Assembly (NCBI RefSeq): GCF_002890915.1
Contig: NZ_POUT01000002.1
Coordinates: forward strand, 124,001-188,000
Length of the DNA stretch: 64,000 nt
Source of the DNA: Stutzerimonas stutzeri
GTDB taxonomy: Bacteria; Pseudomonadota; Gammaproteobacteria; Pseudomonadales; Pseudomonadaceae
Direction: 5' to 3'
This document shows, in pieces, positions 1 through 13,663 of the stretch. The notes under the pieces are model-generated. The model did no database searches, was not told where the DNA came from, and worked only from the letters and a program-made list of their open reading frames with translations. The position numbers and the translations under genes were made by a program. Position 1 is the first letter of the stretch. Every line of letters begins with the position of its first letter.

Positions 1-1
1 G

Positions 2-565
2 GTCGTGGCGCTGATGCCCGGCAGCCGTGGCGGGGAAGTGGCGCGCCTGGGCGAGCTGTTCCTCAGTGCCGCCGAGCGACTACGGGCCATGCGCCCCGGT
101 ATCCGCTTCGTGATGCCCTGCGCCAGTCCCGAGCGGCGGTTGCAGCTGGAGCAGATGCTGGCGACGCGGGACCTGCCGCTGACCCTGCTCGACGGCCGTT
201 CCCATGAGGCGCTGGCCGCCTGCGACGCGGTGCTGATCGCTTCCGGCACGGCAACGCTGGAGGCGCTGCTGTTCAAGCGGCCGATGGTGGTGGCCTACAG
301 CGTGGCGCCGCTGACCTACCGCATTCTCCGGCGCCTGGTGAAGAGCCCCTACGTGGCGCTGCCCAACCTGCTGGCGCAGCGCCTGTTGGTCCCCGAGCTG
401 CTGCAGGATGCGGCGACGCCGGAGGCGCTGGCCCAGGCGCTGTCACCGTTGCTGGATGGTGGCGAGGTCCAGACCGAGGGCTTCGACAGCATCCATCGCA
501 CCTTGCGTTGCGATGCCTCGAGCCAGGCGGCCGATGCCGTGCTGCGCCTGGTGGGAGTCCGCTGA
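2..565 (+). CDS. lpxB: Lipid-A-disaccharide synthase, C-terminal part (5' end outside window)
   Basis: The reading frame is open from the first base, so only about the last 187 codons are present. The residues match the C-terminal nucleotide-sugar-binding half of the GT19 family: [11 protein letters not shown] near the start and the [19 protein letters not shown] segment. LpxB joins UDP-2,3-diacylglucosamine and lipid X into the lipid A disaccharide at the inner membrane. The stop TGA overlaps the ATG of rnhB by one base (TGATG), so the two are probably translationally coupled, as in the lpxA-lpxB-rnhB order of other pseudomonads. Identity rests on motif plus gene order. Confidence 0.93.
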   Translation, partial: VVALMPGSRGGEVARLGELFLSAAERLRAMRPGIRFVMPCASPERRLQLEQMLATRDLPLTLLDGRSHEALAACDAVLIASGTATLEALLFKRPMVVAYSVAPLTYRILRRLVKSPYVALPNLLAQRLLVPELLQDAATPEALAQALSPLLDGGEVQTEGFDSIHRTLRCDASSQAADAVLRLVGVR

Positions 566-1221
566 TGCAGTTCGGGCTCGATTTCAACCTGGTCGAGGAG
601 CTCGTGGCGGGCGTCGACGAGGTCGGCCGTGGGCCGCTCTGCGGGCCGGTGGTCACCGCGGCGGTGATCCTCGATCCGGCACGGCCGATCATCGGCCTGA
701 ACGATTCGAAGAAACTCAGCGAAGCGCGCCGTGAAGCGCTGTTCGACGAGATCTGCGAGAAGGCGCTGGCCTGGTGCGTGGCGCGTGCCGAGGTGGAAGA
801 GATCGATCGGCTGAACATCCTGCATGCGACCATGCTGGCGATGCAGCGCGCGGTGGAGGGGTTGAGCGTCACCCCGCGGCTGGCGCTGATCGACGGCAAC
901 CGCTGCCCCCGCCTGAACGTCCCCAGCGCGCCGGTGATCCAGGGCGACGGCCAGGTTCCGGCCATCGCCGCGGCCTCGATCCTGGCGAAGGTCAGCCGCG
1001 ACCGCGAGATGCAGGCGCTGGATCTCTGCTATCCCGGCTATGGCCTGGCCGGGCACAAGGGCTACCCGACGCCCAGCCATCTCGAGGCGCTGCGCCAGCT
1101 GGGGCCGACGCCGATCCACCGACGTTCCTTTGCGCCGGTACGGGAGCTGCTCGAACGAGCCGCCGCGGAGGCGAGCCTGCCGGGTAATGTCCTGCTCGTT
1201 GATCCATCTCCTCTAGCTTGA
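565..1221 (+). CDS. rnhB: Ribonuclease HII
   Basis: The 218-residue protein carries the RNase HII signature [16 protein letters not shown] near residue 16, containing the first catalytic Asp and Glu, and the later LIDGN and [12 protein letters not shown] blocks. It cleaves RNA in RNA-DNA hybrids and 5' of single ribonucleotides in duplex DNA. I chose the ATG that overlaps the lpxB stop because homology starts immediately after it; the frame stays open 19 codons further upstream, but that extension lies inside lpxB and has no conserved residues. It is followed by about 107 bp before dnaE. Confidence 0.96.
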   Translation: MQFGLDFNLVEELVAGVDEVGRGPLCGPVVTAAVILDPARPIIGLNDSKKLSEARREALFDEICEKALAWCVARAEVEEIDRLNILHATMLAMQRAVEGLSVTPRLALIDGNRCPRLNVPSAPVIQGDGQVPAIAAASILAKVSRDREMQALDLCYPGYGLAGHKGYPTPSHLEALRQLGPTPIHRRSFAPVRELLERAAAEASLPGNVLLVDPSPLA

Positions 1222-1328
1222 GGCTCTGAGCGGCCGCGCCGGGTTCCGTGCGCCGGCTTCTCCCCCAGGCCGTCGCCGCTTTCCGGTACAATCCCGCGCT
1301 TGTCGTTTTTCCACTCCAGGGGCCGTCC

Positions 1329-4862
<3,534 letters not shown>

Positions 4863-5046
4863 AGGGTCTGGCTTGGAAAATCCGCTGGATGAGCGCTTTC
4901 CGAGCCCGCCCCGAACGGCCCGGTGTTGACCGGGTCATGGTTCAGAACAATTTTTGTTCGACCTGAATGCGCCGCTCCCGTAAGGTAAGGCGCAAAAAAC
5001 GGAACAGCCTCCCGGCCGCCTGGCCGTCGACGCATGACGGATGCCT

Positions 5047-5997
<951 letters not shown>

Positions 5998-6006
5998 TCG
6001 CTCGCC

Positions 6007-6049
6007 GGGGAGCGGCAAGCGGGGCGAAACCCGCTGGTTGCCGTTCCCC
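6007..6049. terminator. Hairpin between convergent accA and GNAT gene
   Basis: A long inverted repeat (GGGGAGCGGCAA pairing with TTGCCGTTCCCC, one mismatch, with a second GCGGG/CCCGC stem inside) occupies the short gap between convergent genes. There is no U-tract, so it is at best a weak or bidirectional terminator. Confidence 0.5.
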
Positions 6050-6126
6050 GTCTGGCCGTGCCGGGCTTGCCCCGGCCCGCGCCCTTCCTCCTTTCTATTC
6101 CCGCCTCGAAAACCGTCGGCTGTCGG

Positions 6127-6594
6127 TCACGGCAGCGCCAGACGCAGCGCGATCATCGGCGACTGGCCGAAGCCGTGGCGCGCATAGAAGCGTTGCGCCG
6201 CCCGGTTGTCCTGGTCGGTGAGCAGGGTGATGCGCCGGCAGCCCTGCTCGCGGGCGAAATCGATGGCGTACCGCAGCAGCGCGGAGCCGATACCGTCGCC
6301 ACGGTGCGCCGCATCGACCACCATGTCCTCCAGCAACGCGACCCTGGCCCCCAGCGCCGTAGAGACGCTGTAGAGCAGGCTGACCATGGCGACGATGCGC
6401 TCGTCCTGGCAGGCGACCAGCAGCTGTCCTTTTTGCGTATCGCCGACGATCGCGTGCAGGCCGCGCTGCTGGGCAGCCGGGTCCGGGGCGAACTCGGCCT
6501 CCTGCGCGAACAACTGGCCGAGCAGGCCGCAGAGCGCGGGGATGTCTTCTTCGCTCGCGCAGCGGATGCTCACTGTTTTTCGATGGTGCGTCAT
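6127..6594 (-). CDS. GNAT-family N-acetyltransferase
   Basis: The 155-residue single-domain protein has the GNAT acetyl-CoA motif A, VVDAAHRGDGIGSALLRYAI, followed by the RFYARHGF motif B region. The substrate cannot be deduced. Its ATG overlaps the stop codon of the upstream iclR-type gene (ATGA), so they form an operon at the left border of the amine locus. A role in acetylating a small amine or amino acid would fit, but that is only inference from position. Confidence 0.88.
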   Translation of the reverse strand: MTHHRKTVSIRCASEEDIPALCGLLGQLFAQEAEFAPDPAAQQRGLHAIVGDTQKGQLLVACQDERIVAMVSLLYSVSTALGARVALLEDMVVDAAHRGDGIGSALLRYAIDFAREQGCRRITLLTDQDNRAAQRFYARHGFGQSPMIALRLALP

Positions 6595-7376
6595 GCTGCC
6601 CCCAACTCCCGGGAAATCGCCTGTGCGGTGTGCTGCAACTCATGCAGAAAGCGTTCCCGGGCCTGCGGATTGTCCATGACCGCCTCGGGGCCGGAGAGGT
6701 TGATGGCCGCGACCACGTCGCCGAGGTGGTCGTGGATGCCACAGGCGATGGCGGTGGAGTAGTCGGAGCGGTGCAGCACCCAGCCGCGCGAGCGGTCCTC
6801 GTCGATGGTCTGCTGCAACTCCGGCAGGGTCTTCGGCGCCGGCGGCGGGTAGTCGTCGAGGCGTACGTGCAGGTAGAGGCTGTCCAGCGCCATCGGCGAC
6901 AGGCCGGTCAGCAGGATACGCCCCATGGCGGTGCAGTGACAGGGAATGCGCGTGCCGATGGGGATGTTCACCGACAGCCGCTGGGCGGCGAAGGCGCGGT
7001 AGATGTAGAGGCTGTCGGTCTGCTCGCGGATGCTCAGGTGGCAGGACAGCGAGGTGCGGTCGCGCAGGGCATTGAGGTGGGGCTGGGCGATGTCCACCAG
7101 GTCGCGGCTGGCCAGGTAGGCGAAGCCGTCGGAGACCACCTGCGGCCCCAGTTCGTAGGTGTTCTTGGCGACCTTCCGGAGGTAGCCCATCTCGTTCAGC
7201 GTATGCACGATGCGGTAGATCGCCGACACGCTGACGCCAAGGCGTTCGGCGATCTCCTGGCTGCCGAGGGTGCGCTGGCGGGCACCGAACATCTGCAGGA
7301 TGCTCAGGCCACGTTGCAGGGCGGGGACCCGGTAGTCGGTGTCGCGTTCGGATTCGGCGTCTTCGCTGCTGGCCAT
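6591..7376 (-). CDS. IclR-family transcriptional regulator (mgd-linked)
   Basis: The 261-residue protein has an N-terminal winged helix (VPALQRGLSILQMFG, then IAERLGVSVSAIYRIVHTL) and a C-terminal IclR effector domain (LASRDLVDIAQPHL, SVNIPIGTRIPCHCTAMGR, CGIHDHLG). The start is set by an AGGAG at normal spacing from ATG 7376; the frame is open 90 codons further upstream but that part has no homology. It lies downstream of, and in the same direction as, the mgd/folD/purU cluster and probably senses an amine or one-carbon metabolite to control it; the ligand is unknown. Confidence 0.88.
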   Translation of the reverse strand: MASSEDAESERDTDYRVPALQRGLSILQMFGARQRTLGSQEIAERLGVSVSAIYRIVHTLNEMGYLRKVAKNTYELGPQVVSDGFAYLASRDLVDIAQPHLNALRDRTSLSCHLSIREQTDSLYIYRAFAAQRLSVNIPIGTRIPCHCTAMGRILLTGLSPMALDSLYLHVRLDDYPPPAPKTLPELQQTIDEDRSRGWVLHRSDYSTAIACGIHDHLGDVVAAINLSGPEAVMDNPQARERFLHELQHTAQAISRELGAA

Positions 7377-7534
7377 GTAGTTTCTCCTGTTTCGGGAGTG
7401 CTCGAAGGTTGAAGGCGGGCCTGCGGCCCGCATCGCCGCGAGGGCGCGCCTCCCACAGGGGCCGGTGTACATCGCCCACATTTGTGGATTGCCCGCCCCG
7501 GCGCGATGCTTTTCGCGCCTGCCGGCAGACCGGC

Positions 7535-8215
7535 TCAGAGCAGGGCGTCGATTCCCGCCGGCCGGCCGTCGAACTCGGCCATGGCGTCGAGCAGCACGTC
7601 CCAGAAATAGCTGGCCGACGCTCGGTCGCAGAGCAACTGCAGGCACGGCAGTTCGCCCTGGGACGCGTTGATGACGATGACGTTGATCCGCGCCGCCGAG
7701 GTCTGCGCCACCGAGCCGGGCGGGAAGGACTCGGCACGCAGGTCGACGCCGCAGAGCTTGGCCATCACCGCGCCGGCGTGCTCGCCGGTCAGCAGCAGCC
7801 AGGCGTGGCTGTCCTGGCGCGGCAGCAGGTAGTTGGCGCTGTCGCCGAGCTGCCAGCCGGCCTCTTCCTGCTGGATGCGGCTGCCCGCGTCGCGCAGGCT
7901 GCCGAGCAGCAGGTATTCGCTCTGCGACAGGCGTGCGACCAGACAGCCATCTTCCTGCGGCTGTGCCTGGTTCGGCCGGTCCGGCAGGTGGTAGCCCCTG
8001 GCCTGCAGGTATTCGGCCGCGGCGTTGCCGCGAAAGCCGACCCGCGCCAGGTTGCTCAGGTCGATCAGCGCGCAGCGTTGCAGCTGCGCGCCTTCGTCGC
8101 CGTCACCATAGCCGGCGACCACGGCGGCATGGCCCAACTGGCCGAGCCGCGCGTCGGCATGCCGGGGATACAGCGGGCTGCGCTCGCTGAAGTCTTGTGC
8201 TTGCAGAGTGGCCAT
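7535..8215 (-). CDS. mgdD: N-methylglutamate dehydrogenase / sarcosine oxidase-type gamma subunit
   Basis: The 226-residue product is the small GcvT-like gamma subunit of the heterotetrameric sarcosine oxidase superfamily (segments GFRGNAAAEYL, LLPRQDSHAWLLLTGEHA and SYFWDVLLDAMAEFDG). It follows the alpha-subunit gene by 2 bp and ends the purU-folD-mgdABCD transcription unit. In methylamine utilisers the same four-subunit architecture serves as N-methylglutamate dehydrogenase; close linkage to gmaS and mgsABC is why I prefer that role to sarcosine oxidase SoxG. A small stem (GGCGCGA/TCGCGCC, 7500-7519) just downstream could be a weak terminator. Confidence 0.75.
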   Translation of the reverse strand: MATLQAQDFSERSPLYPRHADARLGQLGHAAVVAGYGDGDEGAQLQRCALIDLSNLARVGFRGNAAAEYLQARGYHLPDRPNQAQPQEDGCLVARLSQSEYLLLGSLRDAGSRIQQEEAGWQLGDSANYLLPRQDSHAWLLLTGEHAGAVMAKLCGVDLRAESFPPGSVAQTSAARINVIVINASQGELPCLQLLCDRASASYFWDVLLDAMAEFDGRPAGIDALL

Positions 8216-8217
8216 GT

Positions 8218-11121
8218 TTACAGCTCCTGGCGTTGGTTGTGCGGATCGAAGAACGGCAGTTCGACCACCGTGGCCTGTACCACTTCGCCGCCCTCGACCC
8301 GAATCGGGATATGGCTGCCCGGGGTGCATTGCCCGCTGGCCGCATAGGCCAGGCCGATGATCCGGTCCAGTGTGCGCGAGTATTCGCAGGAGGTGACGCT
8401 GCCGCTGATGGCCTCGCCATCGAGCACCAGGTGGCCTTCCAGCGGTTTGCTCGTCTCCTTCGGCAGGCTGAAGCCGACCAGTTTGCGCGCGAGCGGCTGG
8501 GCTTCGAGGATCTGCACCGAGCGCTTGCCGACGAAGAACGGCTTGCGGCGGGCGATGGCCCAGCCCATGTCGATCTCTGCCGGATGGGTCATGCCGTCGG
8601 TGTCCTGGCCGATGATCACGTGGCCTTTCTCCAGGCGCAGCAGGCGCTGGCTCTCGACGCCGAAGGGGCGGATGTCGAAGGTGCGGCCGGCTTGCATCAG
8701 CGCATCCCAGAGGGCTTCGCCGTAGCGCGCCGGGACGTGGATCTCGTAGCCCAGCTCGCCGACGAAGCCGACCCGCAGCAGCCGCGCCGGGATACCGGCC
8801 ACCGTGCCCTGGCGCACGCCGAGGTAGGGGAAGCCCTCGGCCGACAGGTCGACGTCGTTGCACAACGTCTGCAGCACCTTGCGCGAATCCGGCCCGGCCA
8901 GATTGACCGCGGCCAGCGCGGCGGTGACGTTGGTGACGTCCACGTCCAGGCGCCACTGCGCGTTCCACTTGAGCATCTGCTGGTAGAGGCGGTCGACCCC
9001 GCTGGTGGTGGCGGTGACGTAGAAGTGGTTCGGCGCGAAGCGCGCGCAGACGCCGTCGTCGATCACCACGCCGTGTTCGTTGGTCATCAGCGCATAGCGC
9101 GAACGGCCTTCCGGCTGCTTGGCGAAGGCGAAGGTGTAGAGGCGTTCGAGCAGCTCGGCGGCGTCCGGGCCGCGCACGTCGAGGCCGCCGAGGGTGGAAA
9201 CGTCGATCAGTCCGACCTTCTGCCGCACGTGCAGCGCCTCTTCCTGCATGCAGCGCTCGCGGTCCTCGGCCGTGCCGTAGTAGGCCGGGCGCTGCCAGAC
9301 GCCGGCGGGCATCATCTTCGCGCCGGCTTCCAGGTGCCGCTGGTGCATGGGCGTCTGCCGGTAGGGGTCGAAGCCGCGTCCGGCGACATGGGCGAGCTTT
9401 TCCGCGACGAATGGCGGCCGCGCGGTGGTCACCCCGGTCTCGCTGACGCTGCGGCCGGTGGCCCTGGCCACCAGGCGGGCGGTGGGCAGCGCCGAATGGC
9501 GGCCCTGGGACGGGCCCATGCCGACGGTGGAGAAGCGCTTGACCAGTTGCACGTCGCGATAACCGTGGCGGGTGGCGTTGACAATGTCGCGCACCTGCAG
9601 GTCCTCGTCGAAGTCGACGAAATCCTTGCCGTCCGGATGGGGGAAGATCGGCCAGTCGAAATTGACCCTCGGCTCGGCGGCGAAGATCGCCTCCGCGCTG
9701 CCGCCCAGGCCCAGGCGCCCGGTGGCGCCGCCAGCGGCCCGCGCGCCGTCGAGCAGTACGTTGTCCAGGGTATGCAGGCCGTTCACCGAGCCGGCGACGT
9801 CCAGCCGCTGCGGCAGGCCGCTGAGGCTGAAGGCGGCCTGGGCGTCGTCGTAGGCCAGCTTGCCGCCGGCCTGGCACAGCAACTGGTAGGCCGGCATGTA
9901 GCCGGCGGACATGCACAGCAGGTCGCAGTCGATGCGCTGGCTGTCGCTGGCGACTTGGCCTTCGCCGACGATGCTGCGCACGTCGACGCCGCTGACGTGG
10001 CGCATGCCCTTGGCGTGCAGCGCCTCGTAGACGGTATGACCCGGCAGGTGGGGAATGCCGCGGGTCTGCAGGGCGGTGACCAGCAGGCCGTCGGCGGGCG
10101 CGGCGCGCATGTCGATGACCGCGGCGACGCTCACCCCGGCCTCGTGCAGGTCGAGCGCGGCGAGGTAGCCGTCGTCGTTGCCGGTCAGTACCACCGCGCG
10201 GTTGCCCGGTTTCACCGCGTAGAGCTTCATCAGCCGCTGGGCAGCGCTGGTCAGCATGATGCCGGGCAGGTCGTTGTTGCGGAACACCACCGGCTGGTCG
10301 AAGGCACCGGCGGCGACGATGCACTCCCTGGCGCGCACCTTGTACAGCCGCGTGCCCTGGATCACCGGCAGGAAGTTGTCGGTGAACCAGGCGTTGCAGG
10401 TCGCCTCCGTGAGGAGACGAATGTTCGGGTGCCGTTCCACGGCCTCCACCAGCCGCTCGCGCAGCGCCCCGGCGCGTACGCCTTCGAGGTCGAAGCGCGC
10501 CCAGGCCAGCGCGCCGCCGAGGTAGGGCTGCTGCTCGACGAGCAGCACCTTGGCGCCGGCGTTGGCGGCATGCAGCGCGGCGCTGAGCCCGGCCGGCCCG
10601 GCGCCGACCACCGCGACGTCGACGAAGAGGAAGGCCTTGTCGTGGTATTCCGGCTGGAACTTCAGGTTCAGCACGCCGAGGCCGGCCTTCTTGCGGATGA
10701 CCGGCTCCCAGACCCTCCAGATGCCCTGGGGCTTGTAGAAGGAGCGGTAGTAGAAGCCGACCGGCATGAAGCGCGAGAAATGCCCGAGCAGGGCATCGCG
10801 ATCATTGTCCAGGGAGCCGGCGAAGTTCTGTCCACCGGCCTCGAGACCCTCGGCGAGCGCCTGCATGTCGGCCAGCGCATTGGGCTCGTCGGGCAACTGC
10901 ACCAGGGTATTGGCGTCCTGCCCGGCCAGGGTGAGGGGCCCGCGCGGACGGTGGTACTTGAACGAGCGCGACATCAGCCAGCGGCCGTTGGCGAGCAGCG
11001 CACTGGCGATGCTGTCGCCCTGCAGGCCCTGGTAGCGCTTGCCGTCGAAAGTGAAGGCCAGCGGTCGCTCGCGGTCGACCAGCAGGCCCATGGGGGCGGG
11101 CAGGCGGTTGAAGGCGGTCAT
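8218..11121 (-). CDS. mgdC: N-methylglutamate dehydrogenase / sarcosine oxidase-type alpha subunit
   Basis: This 967-residue protein has the usual alpha-subunit layout: an N-terminal ferredoxin-like domain (residues about 10-100), a dinucleotide-binding oxidoreductase domain with VAVVGAGPAGLSAALHAANAG near residue 170, and a C-terminal GcvT-like folate-binding half from about 580. Family knowledge: the substrate N-methyl group is oxidised and transferred to tetrahydrofolate, or released as formaldehyde. The ATG overlaps the delta-subunit stop (ATGA). The frame is open another 66 codons upstream, but these lie inside the delta gene. Sarcosine is the main alternative substrate. Confidence 0.78.
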   Translation of the reverse strand: MTAFNRLPAPMGLLVDRERPLAFTFDGKRYQGLQGDSIASALLANGRWLMSRSFKYHRPRGPLTLAGQDANTLVQLPDEPNALADMQALAEGLEAGGQNFAGSLDNDRDALLGHFSRFMPVGFYYRSFYKPQGIWRVWEPVIRKKAGLGVLNLKFQPEYHDKAFLFVDVAVVGAGPAGLSAALHAANAGAKVLLVEQQPYLGGALAWARFDLEGVRAGALRERLVEAVERHPNIRLLTEATCNAWFTDNFLPVIQGTRLYKVRARECIVAAGAFDQPVVFRNNDLPGIMLTSAAQRLMKLYAVKPGNRAVVLTGNDDGYLAALDLHEAGVSVAAVIDMRAAPADGLLVTALQTRGIPHLPGHTVYEALHAKGMRHVSGVDVRSIVGEGQVASDSQRIDCDLLCMSAGYMPAYQLLCQAGGKLAYDDAQAAFSLSGLPQRLDVAGSVNGLHTLDNVLLDGARAAGGATGRLGLGGSAEAIFAAEPRVNFDWPIFPHPDGKDFVDFDEDLQVRDIVNATRHGYRDVQLVKRFSTVGMGPSQGRHSALPTARLVARATGRSVSETGVTTARPPFVAEKLAHVAGRGFDPYRQTPMHQRHLEAGAKMMPAGVWQRPAYYGTAEDRERCMQEEALHVRQKVGLIDVSTLGGLDVRGPDAAELLERLYTFAFAKQPEGRSRYALMTNEHGVVIDDGVCARFAPNHFYVTATTSGVDRLYQQMLKWNAQWRLDVDVTNVTAALAAVNLAGPDSRKVLQTLCNDVDLSAEGFPYLGVRQGTVAGIPARLLRVGFVGELGYEIHVPARYGEALWDALMQAGRTFDIRPFGVESQRLLRLEKGHVIIGQDTDGMTHPAEIDMGWAIARRKPFFVGKRSVQILEAQPLARKLVGFSLPKETSKPLEGHLVLDGEAISGSVTSCEYSRTLDRIIGLAYAASGQCTPGSHIPIRVEGGEVVQATVVELPFFDPHNQRQEL

Positions 11122-11426
11122 GCGACCACCTCCTGGCGCGCCGCCGGCTGGGCGAAGTCGACGCGGCGGTCGAAGAGCTCCTTCGGGTCGAAGGTGCGGA
11201 TGATCTCGTCGCTGACGGTATGGCGCTCGGCGAGGAACCAGTAGCTGGAGGCGTTGTGCAGCCACCACTCGGTGACCACGCCGGCGCGGTTGTCGCAGTT
11301 GAAGACGTAATCGGCCCACTCGTCATCGCTGCAGGCCTGCGGGTCGGGCATCCGCCTGAGCTCGCCGCCGTAGGTGAATTCGCTGATGTTGCGCGGGCCG
11401 TTGAGGGGGCAGGGCATGATCTTCAT
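11118..11426 (-). CDS. mgdB: N-methylglutamate dehydrogenase / sarcosine oxidase-type delta subunit
   Basis: The 102-residue delta subunit starts at MKIMPCPLNGPRNISEF. True sarcosine oxidase delta subunits bind zinc through an N-terminal CPHC-type pair plus a later His and Cys. Here the second N-terminal Cys is Asn and the later segment reads WWLHNASSYWF, so the final Cys is lost and the zinc site appears degenerate. This divergence, together with linkage to gmaS/mgsABC, favours MgdB over SoxD. It overlaps the alpha-subunit start by 4 bp. Confidence 0.75.
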   Translation of the reverse strand: MKIMPCPLNGPRNISEFTYGGELRRMPDPQACSDDEWADYVFNCDNRAGVVTEWWLHNASSYWFLAERHTVSDEIIRTFDPKELFDRRVDFAQPAARQEVVA

Positions 11427-11470
11427 GATTGACTCCTTGGCAAGCAAGGCTGGGGGTCGTTCGCGTCGTC

Positions 11471-11497
11471 GCGATCGCCAGCAAGCTGGCTCCTACG
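11471..11497. repeat. Single Pseudomonas REP unit
   Basis: The stretch GCGATCGCCAGCAAGCTGGC followed by TCCTACG is a classic pseudomonad REP palindrome. It sits inside the operon, in the 90-bp gap between the beta and delta subunit genes, where it could affect mRNA stability or relative subunit output. Confidence 0.75.
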
Positions 11498-11516
11498 TGA
11501 AAAATCCGGTTGGTTG

Positions 11517-12758
11517 TCAGTGGCTGGCCGCCGTCGCGCCCATCTCGTTGACCTGCTGGAAGCGCGAGAAGCGTTCCAGGGCGAAGGGGCGGATGAGCTC
11601 CGGGACCTTGCCGCCGCTGGCGACCAGTTCGGCCATGGTCTTGCCGCAGATCGGCGTGGCCTTGAAGCCCCAGGTGCCCCAGCCGGCGTCCAGGTAGTAG
11701 TTCTCCAGCGGCGACAGGCCCATGATCGGGCTGTAGTCCGGGGTCATGTCGGTGATGCCGGCCCACTGGCGCATCAATCGCGCGTTGGCGAGGAACGGGA
11801 ACATCTCGATGGCATGGGCCAGCAGGCCCTCCTTGAGCTCCAGGGTCGAGCGGGTGTTGTACAGCGGGTAGGGGTCCGAACCGCCGCCGATCACCACCTC
11901 GCCACGACCGGTCTGCTGCACGTAGCAGTGCAGCGCCGAGGAACTCACCAGCGGATCGAGGAACGGCTTGAACGGTTGGGTGACCATCGCCTGCAGCGGG
12001 TAGCTGTGGATCGGCGCGCGGATGCCGAGCTTGTTCATCAGCAGCGAACTGTAGCCGGCGATCGCCTGCACCACGCAGCCGCAGCGCACGGTGCCGCGGT
12101 TGGTCTTCACCGCGACGACACGGCCGTTCTCGACCACGAAATCCTGCGCTTCGGTGAGCTGGTGGATCTCCACCCCACGCTTGGCCGCCTGCTTGGCATA
12201 GCCCCAGGCCACCGCATCATGCCGAGCCGTCGCGCCGTCGATGTGCCAGAGCCCGGCGAGCACCGGCAGGTGCCCGGGATCGAGATTGAGCGTCGGCACC
12301 AGTTCGCGGATCTGCTGGCGGTCGATCATCTCGGTGCGGCCGCCGAAGTGCTTGTTGACCTCGGCGCGCTGGCGGAAGGCACGCACCGTGGCGTCGGTGT
12401 GCGCCAGGGTGAGCTGGCCGCGCTCGGAGTACATGATGTTGAAGTCGAACTCGTTGGAGAGCGCCTTGAACAGCTTCACCGACTCGGTATAGAAGCGCAC
12501 GCCTTCGCTGGTGAGGTAGTTCGAGCGGATCACCGCGGTGTTGCGCGCGGTATTGCCGCCGCCCAGGTAAGCCTTCTCCAGCACCGCGACGTTGGTCACG
12601 CCGTGGTACCTGGCCAGGTAGTAGGCGGTGGCCAGGCCGTGGCCGCCGCCGCCGATGATCACTACGTCATAGCTGTCCCTGAGTTCCTTCGGTGCCGGCA
12701 GGTCGACTTCCGCCGGGTACTCCGAGGACAGACCGTATTTCAGCAGGCTGAACGGCAT
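11517..12758 (-). CDS. mgdA: N-methylglutamate dehydrogenase / sarcosine oxidase-type beta subunit
   Basis: The 413-residue FAD-dependent DAO-family protein has the Rossmann motif [18 protein letters not shown] near residue 32, the [20 protein letters not shown] segment typical of beta subunits, and ARHDAVAWG, whose His corresponds to the covalent FMN attachment site in sarcosine oxidase beta chains. It should carry the catalytic amine-oxidising site. A very strong ribosome site (GGAGGAGG) precedes the ATG, which overlaps folD by 19 bp. Substrate assignment (N-methylglutamate rather than sarcosine) is from context. Confidence 0.78.
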   Translation of the reverse strand: MPFSLLKYGLSSEYPAEVDLPAPKELRDSYDVVIIGGGGHGLATAYYLARYHGVTNVAVLEKAYLGGGNTARNTAVIRSNYLTSEGVRFYTESVKLFKALSNEFDFNIMYSERGQLTLAHTDATVRAFRQRAEVNKHFGGRTEMIDRQQIRELVPTLNLDPGHLPVLAGLWHIDGATARHDAVAWGYAKQAAKRGVEIHQLTEAQDFVVENGRVVAVKTNRGTVRCGCVVQAIAGYSSLLMNKLGIRAPIHSYPLQAMVTQPFKPFLDPLVSSSALHCYVQQTGRGEVVIGGGSDPYPLYNTRSTLELKEGLLAHAIEMFPFLANARLMRQWAGITDMTPDYSPIMGLSPLENYYLDAGWGTWGFKATPICGKTMAELVASGGKVPELIRPFALERFSRFQQVNEMGATAASH

Positions 12759-13663
12759 GCTGCCTCCTCCGCGGCCGTGGCGGCCGGTGCTTGCGATCGC
12801 TGCTGGCGGGCAGCGGTCAGGGTGTTCTGCATCAGCATGGCGATGGTCATCGGGCCGACGCCGCCCGGCACCGGGGTGATCGCCGAGGCCACGGGCAGGG
12901 CGCTGGCGTAATCGACGTCGCCGACCAGCCGGGTGCGGTCATCTTCTTCGATGCGGTTGATGCCGACGTCGATCACCACCGCGCCGGGCTTCAGCCAGCT
13001 GGCGTCGATCATCCGTGGCCGGCCGACCGCGGCGACCACGATGTCGGCCTGGCGGCACAGGCGCTGCGGGTCCTGGCTGCGCGAATGCAGCACGCTCACC
13101 GTGCAGTCGGCCTGCAACAGCAGCGCCGCCATCGGCTTGCCGACGATGTTCGAGCGTCCGATCACAACCGCGTGCTTGCCGCGCAGGTCGCCGAGGGTGT
13201 CGTGCAGCAGGCGCATGCAGCCAGCCGGTGTGCAGGGGGTGAGCACATCGCGGCCCTGGCTGAGGCCGCCGACGTTCTCGCTGTGGAAACCGTCGACGTC
13301 CTTGGCCGGGTCGATGGCCTGCAGCACCCGGGTCTCGTCGATGTGCGCCGGCAGCGGTAGTTGTACGAGGATGCCGTGCACCTGCGGGTCGGCATTCAGC
13401 TCGGCGATCAGCGCCAGCACCTGTTCGGCGCTGGCCTCGGCCGGCAGCCGGTGTTCCAGCGAGCGGATGCCCACCTCGCCGGCGCGCAGCACCTTGTTGC
13501 GCACGTAGACGTGGCTGGCCGGGTCGTCGCCGACCAGCACCACCGCCAGCGCCGGCAGGATGCCTTCGGCGGCGAGCAGGGCGACGTCGGCCGCCACTTC
13601 GGCGAGAACCTTCGCCGAGACGGCCTTGCCGTCGATGAGTTTGTCGCAGGTCGGGCTGTTCAC
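12740..13663 (-). CDS. folD: Methylenetetrahydrofolate dehydrogenase/cyclohydrolase FolD
   Basis: The 307-residue bifunctional enzyme shows [21 protein letters not shown], the NADP-binding [17 protein letters not shown] and the C-terminal [18 protein letters not shown]. It oxidises 5,10-methylene-THF to 10-formyl-THF. A GTG start at 13663 overlaps the purU stop (GTGA); the frame runs further upstream only inside purU. This is probably a second, pathway-dedicated copy processing methyl groups from amine demethylation. The C-terminus has about 20 extra residues after the conserved end and overlaps mgdA. Confidence 0.93.
   Translation of the reverse strand: MNSPTCDKLIDGKAVSAKVLAEVAADVALLAAEGILPALAVVLVGDDPASHVYVRNKVLRAGEVGIRSLEHRLPAEASAEQVLALIAELNADPQVHGILVQLPLPAHIDETRVLQAIDPAKDVDGFHSENVGGLSQGRDVLTPCTPAGCMRLLHDTLGDLRGKHAVVIGRSNIVGKPMAALLLQADCTVSVLHSRSQDPQRLCRQADIVVAAVGRPRMIDASWLKPGAVVIDVGINRIEEDDRTRLVGDVDYASALPVASAITPVPGGVGPMTIAMLMQNTLTAARQQRSQAPAATAAEEAACRSAC

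Noticed and set aside
4945..4959. 15-bp palindrome GAACAATTTTTGTTC upstream of accA as a specific operator
   Set aside because: No known regulator match and no second copy in the window, so not listed as a site.
5998..6126. Genomic-island attachment site at the left boundary
   Set aside because: No tRNA, integrase or direct repeat matching the right boundary (about 42447-42500) could be found by eye.
6058..6762. Plus-strand 234-codon frame opposite the GNAT and IclR genes
   Set aside because: No family resemblance and it crosses the convergent hairpin; the minus-strand genes carry clear motifs.
8197..11244. Plus-strand open frame of 1015 codons across mgdC
   Set aside because: Opposes the conserved alpha-subunit gene and has no family resemblance.
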